NCBI GenBank assembly: GCA_035946955.1 | Contig: DASYYE010000509.1 | Location: forward strand, 1 to 32,146 | Reading direction: 5' to 3' | DNA: 32,146 nucleotides | From: DASYYE01 sp035946955 | Lineage (GTDB): Bacteria > Actinomycetota > Actinomycetes > Streptosporangiales > Streptosporangiaceae | Part shown: one piece after another, positions 30,462 to 32,146 of the stretch | How the letters are laid out: every line of letters starts with the position of its first letter | Position numbering within the stretch: position 1 is the first letter of the stretch | Notes under the pieces: model-generated | Database searches by the model: none | What the model saw: only the letters and a program-made list of their open reading frames with translations | What the model was told of the DNA's origin: nothing | Translations under genes and position numbers: made by a program

Positions 30462-30880
30462 GGTCTCACCTCCGTCAGTGCGTGGACGACCGCGCGGAAG
30501 CCGGCGAGGTCCGCCTCGGACACCCCGGCGAGGGCCTGCCGCTCGAGGTCGGTGATGGCGGCCGCGATCGTGTCGGCGGCAGCCTGGCCAGCCGTGGTGA
30601 GTGAGACCCGGAAGGACCTGCGGTCGCCCTGGTCGAGCTCGCGGACCACCTGCCCCCGCCGGACCAGCCGGTCGAGCACGCTGGTCAAGGTCGTCGGCTT
30701 GGTCGCGGTGGCCGAGGCGAGCCGGCCCACGGACAGCGGGCCGGCCGCCAGGTTCGCCAGCACGTTGATTTCGGAGGGGACCAGCTCCAGGTCTGCGAGC
30801 CGGACCGACAGCACATGCAAGGTCGCATGGGTGGCTCGCTGCAGCCCCAGGATGATCCCGTCCCTGACCTCATTTAGCAC
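30458..30880 (-). CDS. MarR-family transcriptional regulator
   Basis: The 140-residue protein has the MarR winged helix-turn-helix: VPSEINVLANLAAGPLSVGRLASATATKPTTLTSVLDRLVRRGQVVRELDQGDRRSFRVSLT. N- and C-terminal helices form the dimer interface. The beta-wing DQGDRRSFRVSLT is typical. MarR proteins usually repress their own operon until a small ligand is bound. GTG at 30880 is the only sensible start and has no clear ribosome site. A -10-like GATAAT about eight bases upstream suggests a leaderless message. Confidence 0.93.
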   Translation of the reverse strand: MLNEVRDGIILGLQRATHATLHVLSVRLADLELVPSEINVLANLAAGPLSVGRLASATATKPTTLTSVLDRLVRRGQVVRELDQGDRRSFRVSLTTAGQAAADTIAAAITDLERQALAGVSEADLAGFRAVVHALTEVRP

Positions 30881-30888
30881 GATCTCAG

Positions 30889-30901
30889 ATTATCCGATAA
30901 T
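30889..30901 (-). promoter_or_regulatory. Palindromic operator/-10 region of the marR operon
   Basis: ATTATC-C-GATAAT is a perfect palindrome with one central base, in otherwise GC-rich DNA. On the minus strand its right half supplies GATAAT, a good -10 box, eight bases before the marR GTG. Binding here would block RNA polymerase, as expected for self-repression by MarR. Transcription would begin at or near the GTG. Confidence 0.7.
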
Positions 30902-31037
30902 GAACTTTCTAGGCCAGCCTGGCATGCCGTGGAATGTCAGACCCTCGCACTATCCTCGAACTAGATTTCGAGCAGTGGGCCGGGCTGGGCCGGACAGCGA
31001 CCCGCCGCCAGGCGAACCAGGTGGAGGAGGTGGACCC

Positions 31038-31778
31038 ATGCGCGACCAGCAGCAGGCGACGCCTGCTGCGGTGGCCGGCCCAGCGCAGGCGCTGGACATG
31101 CTCACCGCCGCGCTGAGGTACCTGTCCTCCGTCGACGCCGCCTCGCTGCCTACCGCCACGCAGGCCGACGTGCTCAAGGCCTTGGAACAGGCAGAGTCAC
31201 GGCAGACCGTGGCCCGTTCCCGGATGCTGACTGCCTTCTCCGCGCAGCGTGGGCACGAAGACGACGGCTTAGGCAGCCCGCGGATGTGGCTGACCTTCCA
31301 CACCCGCACCACCCGCCACGCCGCCACCGGGTCCATGGGGTGGATGAGGCGTTTGGCGGCGCACCCGGCGATCGAAGCAGCGCTGGCCGCCGGAAGGCTG
31401 TCCACCTCGTGGGCGCGGCAGTTCTGTGACTGGACCGGCCGGCTGCCAGCGGACCACCGCGACGACGCGGACCGGATCCTGTGCCGCGCCGCAGCCGATG
31501 GCGCGGACCTGCGCGGCATCGCGGACCTGGCGCAGCAGATGTACGAACGCACCTGCACAGCCGATGAGGATGAGGATGACGGGTTCCGTGACCGCTGGTT
31601 CCGGCTGGGTGTTACGTTCCGCGGCGCTGGCCGCGCCGAAGGTGACCTGTCCCCCGGCTGTGCCGCAGCGCTGGGCGCCGTGCTGGACGCGCTCGGCAAG
31701 CGCGCCGGGCCGGAGGACATGCGCACGGTCGCGCAGCGCCACCACGACGCACTGGAGGACGCGTGGCGCTGGTTGTGA
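31038..31778 (+). pseudogene. DUF222/13E12-family protein, C-terminally truncated
   Basis: The 246 residues match the DUF222 (13E12 repeat) domain: SLPTATQADVLKALEQAES, LTAFSAQRGHEDDGLGS, AHPAIEAALAAGRLS and MRTVAQRHHDALEDAW. Normal members run to 400-500 residues and end with an HNH nuclease domain, absent here. The frame breaks off at AWRWL, where relatives read roughly ACRRL and continue. A serine recombinase gene starts at once. ATG at 31038 has GGAGGAGG upstream; a longer frame from 30138 is on the opposite side of marR and is not coding. The truncation is best explained by insertion of an element whose edge lies near 31765-31785. Confidence 0.85.
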
Positions 31779-31790
31779 TTTTGTATCATG
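31760..31790. mobile_element. Likely attachment-site junction (left edge of an integrated element)
   Basis: The DUF222 reading frame loses family resemblance near 31762 and stops at 31776-31778. The next bases (31776-31790) are T-rich, unlike the flanks, and lead straight into a serine recombinase gene. Serine integrases usually lie beside one attachment site, so this stretch probably contains it. The exact crossover dinucleotide cannot be seen without the other end or an empty site. Confidence 0.6.
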
Positions 31791-32146
31791 GTTGCCTGTA
31801 TGGACGCATCGCAGGCAGACCAGGCAGAAGCCCAGTTCAGGGCGGGTGTGTATGCCCGTCTGAGTGAGACGTACGACGCGGCGGAGTCGGTGCCGACCCA
31901 GGTCGAGCGTGGCTCCGCCCACGCGGCCCGGCGAGGCTGGGCCGTCGCGGCGGTGTTCAAGGACGACGGGTACTCCGGTTACAAGGAGATCACCCGTGAC
32001 GGCTTCCTGTCGCTGATCGCGGCGATCGAGGCGGGCGAGGTCGATGTGGTGATCGTGCGCGATATCGACCGGCTGACCAGGAACCTGACGGACTGGAACG
32101 CTTTTGAGAAAGCGTGCGTGCGCCACGGTGTGAAGCTGTCGGCGTA
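31788..32146 (+). CDS. Serine recombinase/integrase, partial (runs off the window)
   Basis: The visible 119 residues are the N-terminal catalytic domain of a serine recombinase: FRAGVYARLSE with the nucleophile Ser, then QVERGSAHAARRGW, FKDDGYSGY and VVIVRDIDRLTRN with the conserved D-R-L-T-R. The unit looks like a large phage-type serine integrase, but its C-terminal domains lie outside the window. ATG at 31788 is used; ATG at 31800 in the same frame is an alternative. No clear ribosome site is visible for either. The gene is in the same frame as the truncated DUF222 gene, separated by its stop and nine bases, so translation may be coupled. Confidence 0.9.
   Translation, partial: MVACMDASQADQAEAQFRAGVYARLSETYDAAESVPTQVERGSAHAARRGWAVAAVFKDDGYSGYKEITRDGFLSLIAAIEAGEVDVVIVRDIDRLTRNLTDWNAFEKACVRHGVKLSA

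Noticed and set aside
30138..31037. Long plus-strand frame upstream of the DUF222 gene
   Set aside because: It is antisense to the well-supported marR and His-rich genes, reads as low-complexity, and crosses their promoter. The DUF222 gene has its own start with a strong ribosome site at 31038.

Overview
The window is very GC-rich and dense with typical actinobacterial genes: a complete GlgE maltosyltransferase operon, a BldC-type regulator, an ECF sigma factor paired with a mycothiol-type (MDMPI) protein, a DUF3017 protein, eukaryotic-type NADP isocitrate dehydrogenase, a membrane Ser/Thr kinase and a DUF222/13E12 protein. A filamentous or morphologically complex actinomycete is the best guess. 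Genus cannot be read from the sequence alone.

Region by region. (1) 1-3300: the C-terminal part of a STAND-type NTPase with about 13-14 WD40 repeats. Its NTPase domain is absent. (2) 3379-4484: twelve tRNA genes packed on the plus strand: Arg-TCT, Glu-CTC, Glu-TTC, Asn-GTT, Asp-GTC, Arg-ACG, Val-TAC, His-GTG, Tyr-GTA, Arg-CCG, Arg-CCT, Cys-GCA. Five carry C at position 33, which is almost always T. Several have other non-canonical bases. The set contains four Arg isoacceptors plus all four tRNAs with GTN anticodons, which are the targets of colicin D-like and colicin E5-like anticodon nucleases. This array is the most unusual object in the window. (3) 4800-11200: housekeeping genes: a membrane protein, purC, a small ABM-type monooxygenase, an ECF sigma/MDMPI pair, and the DUF3017-icd-mdh group on the minus strand. 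(4) 11200-16250: a repeat-rich gap, an FHA-HTH protein facing a membrane Ser/Thr kinase, an enoyl-CoA hydratase and bldC. (5) 16500-27050: alpha-glucan phosphorylase on the minus strand, divergent from glgE-treS-mak-glgB. These build and break glycogen-like alpha-glucan from trehalose through maltose and maltose-1-phosphate. A pentapeptide-repeat protein and a toxin-like/XRE fusion follow in the same direction. (6) 28870-30900: a secreted propeller-like protein, and a MarR regulator coupled to a small conserved protein. (7) 31038-32146: a DUF222 (13E12) gene cut short exactly where a serine recombinase gene begins. This is the expected edge of an integrated element like phiRv1 of Mycobacterium tuberculosis, and it runs off the window.

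Functionally, GlgP, GlgE, TreS, Mak and GlgB form one metabolic module. The kinase and FHA-HTH protein may form a phospho-signalling pair. The STAND/WD40 remnant and tRNA array look accessory, as does the element starting near 31780.
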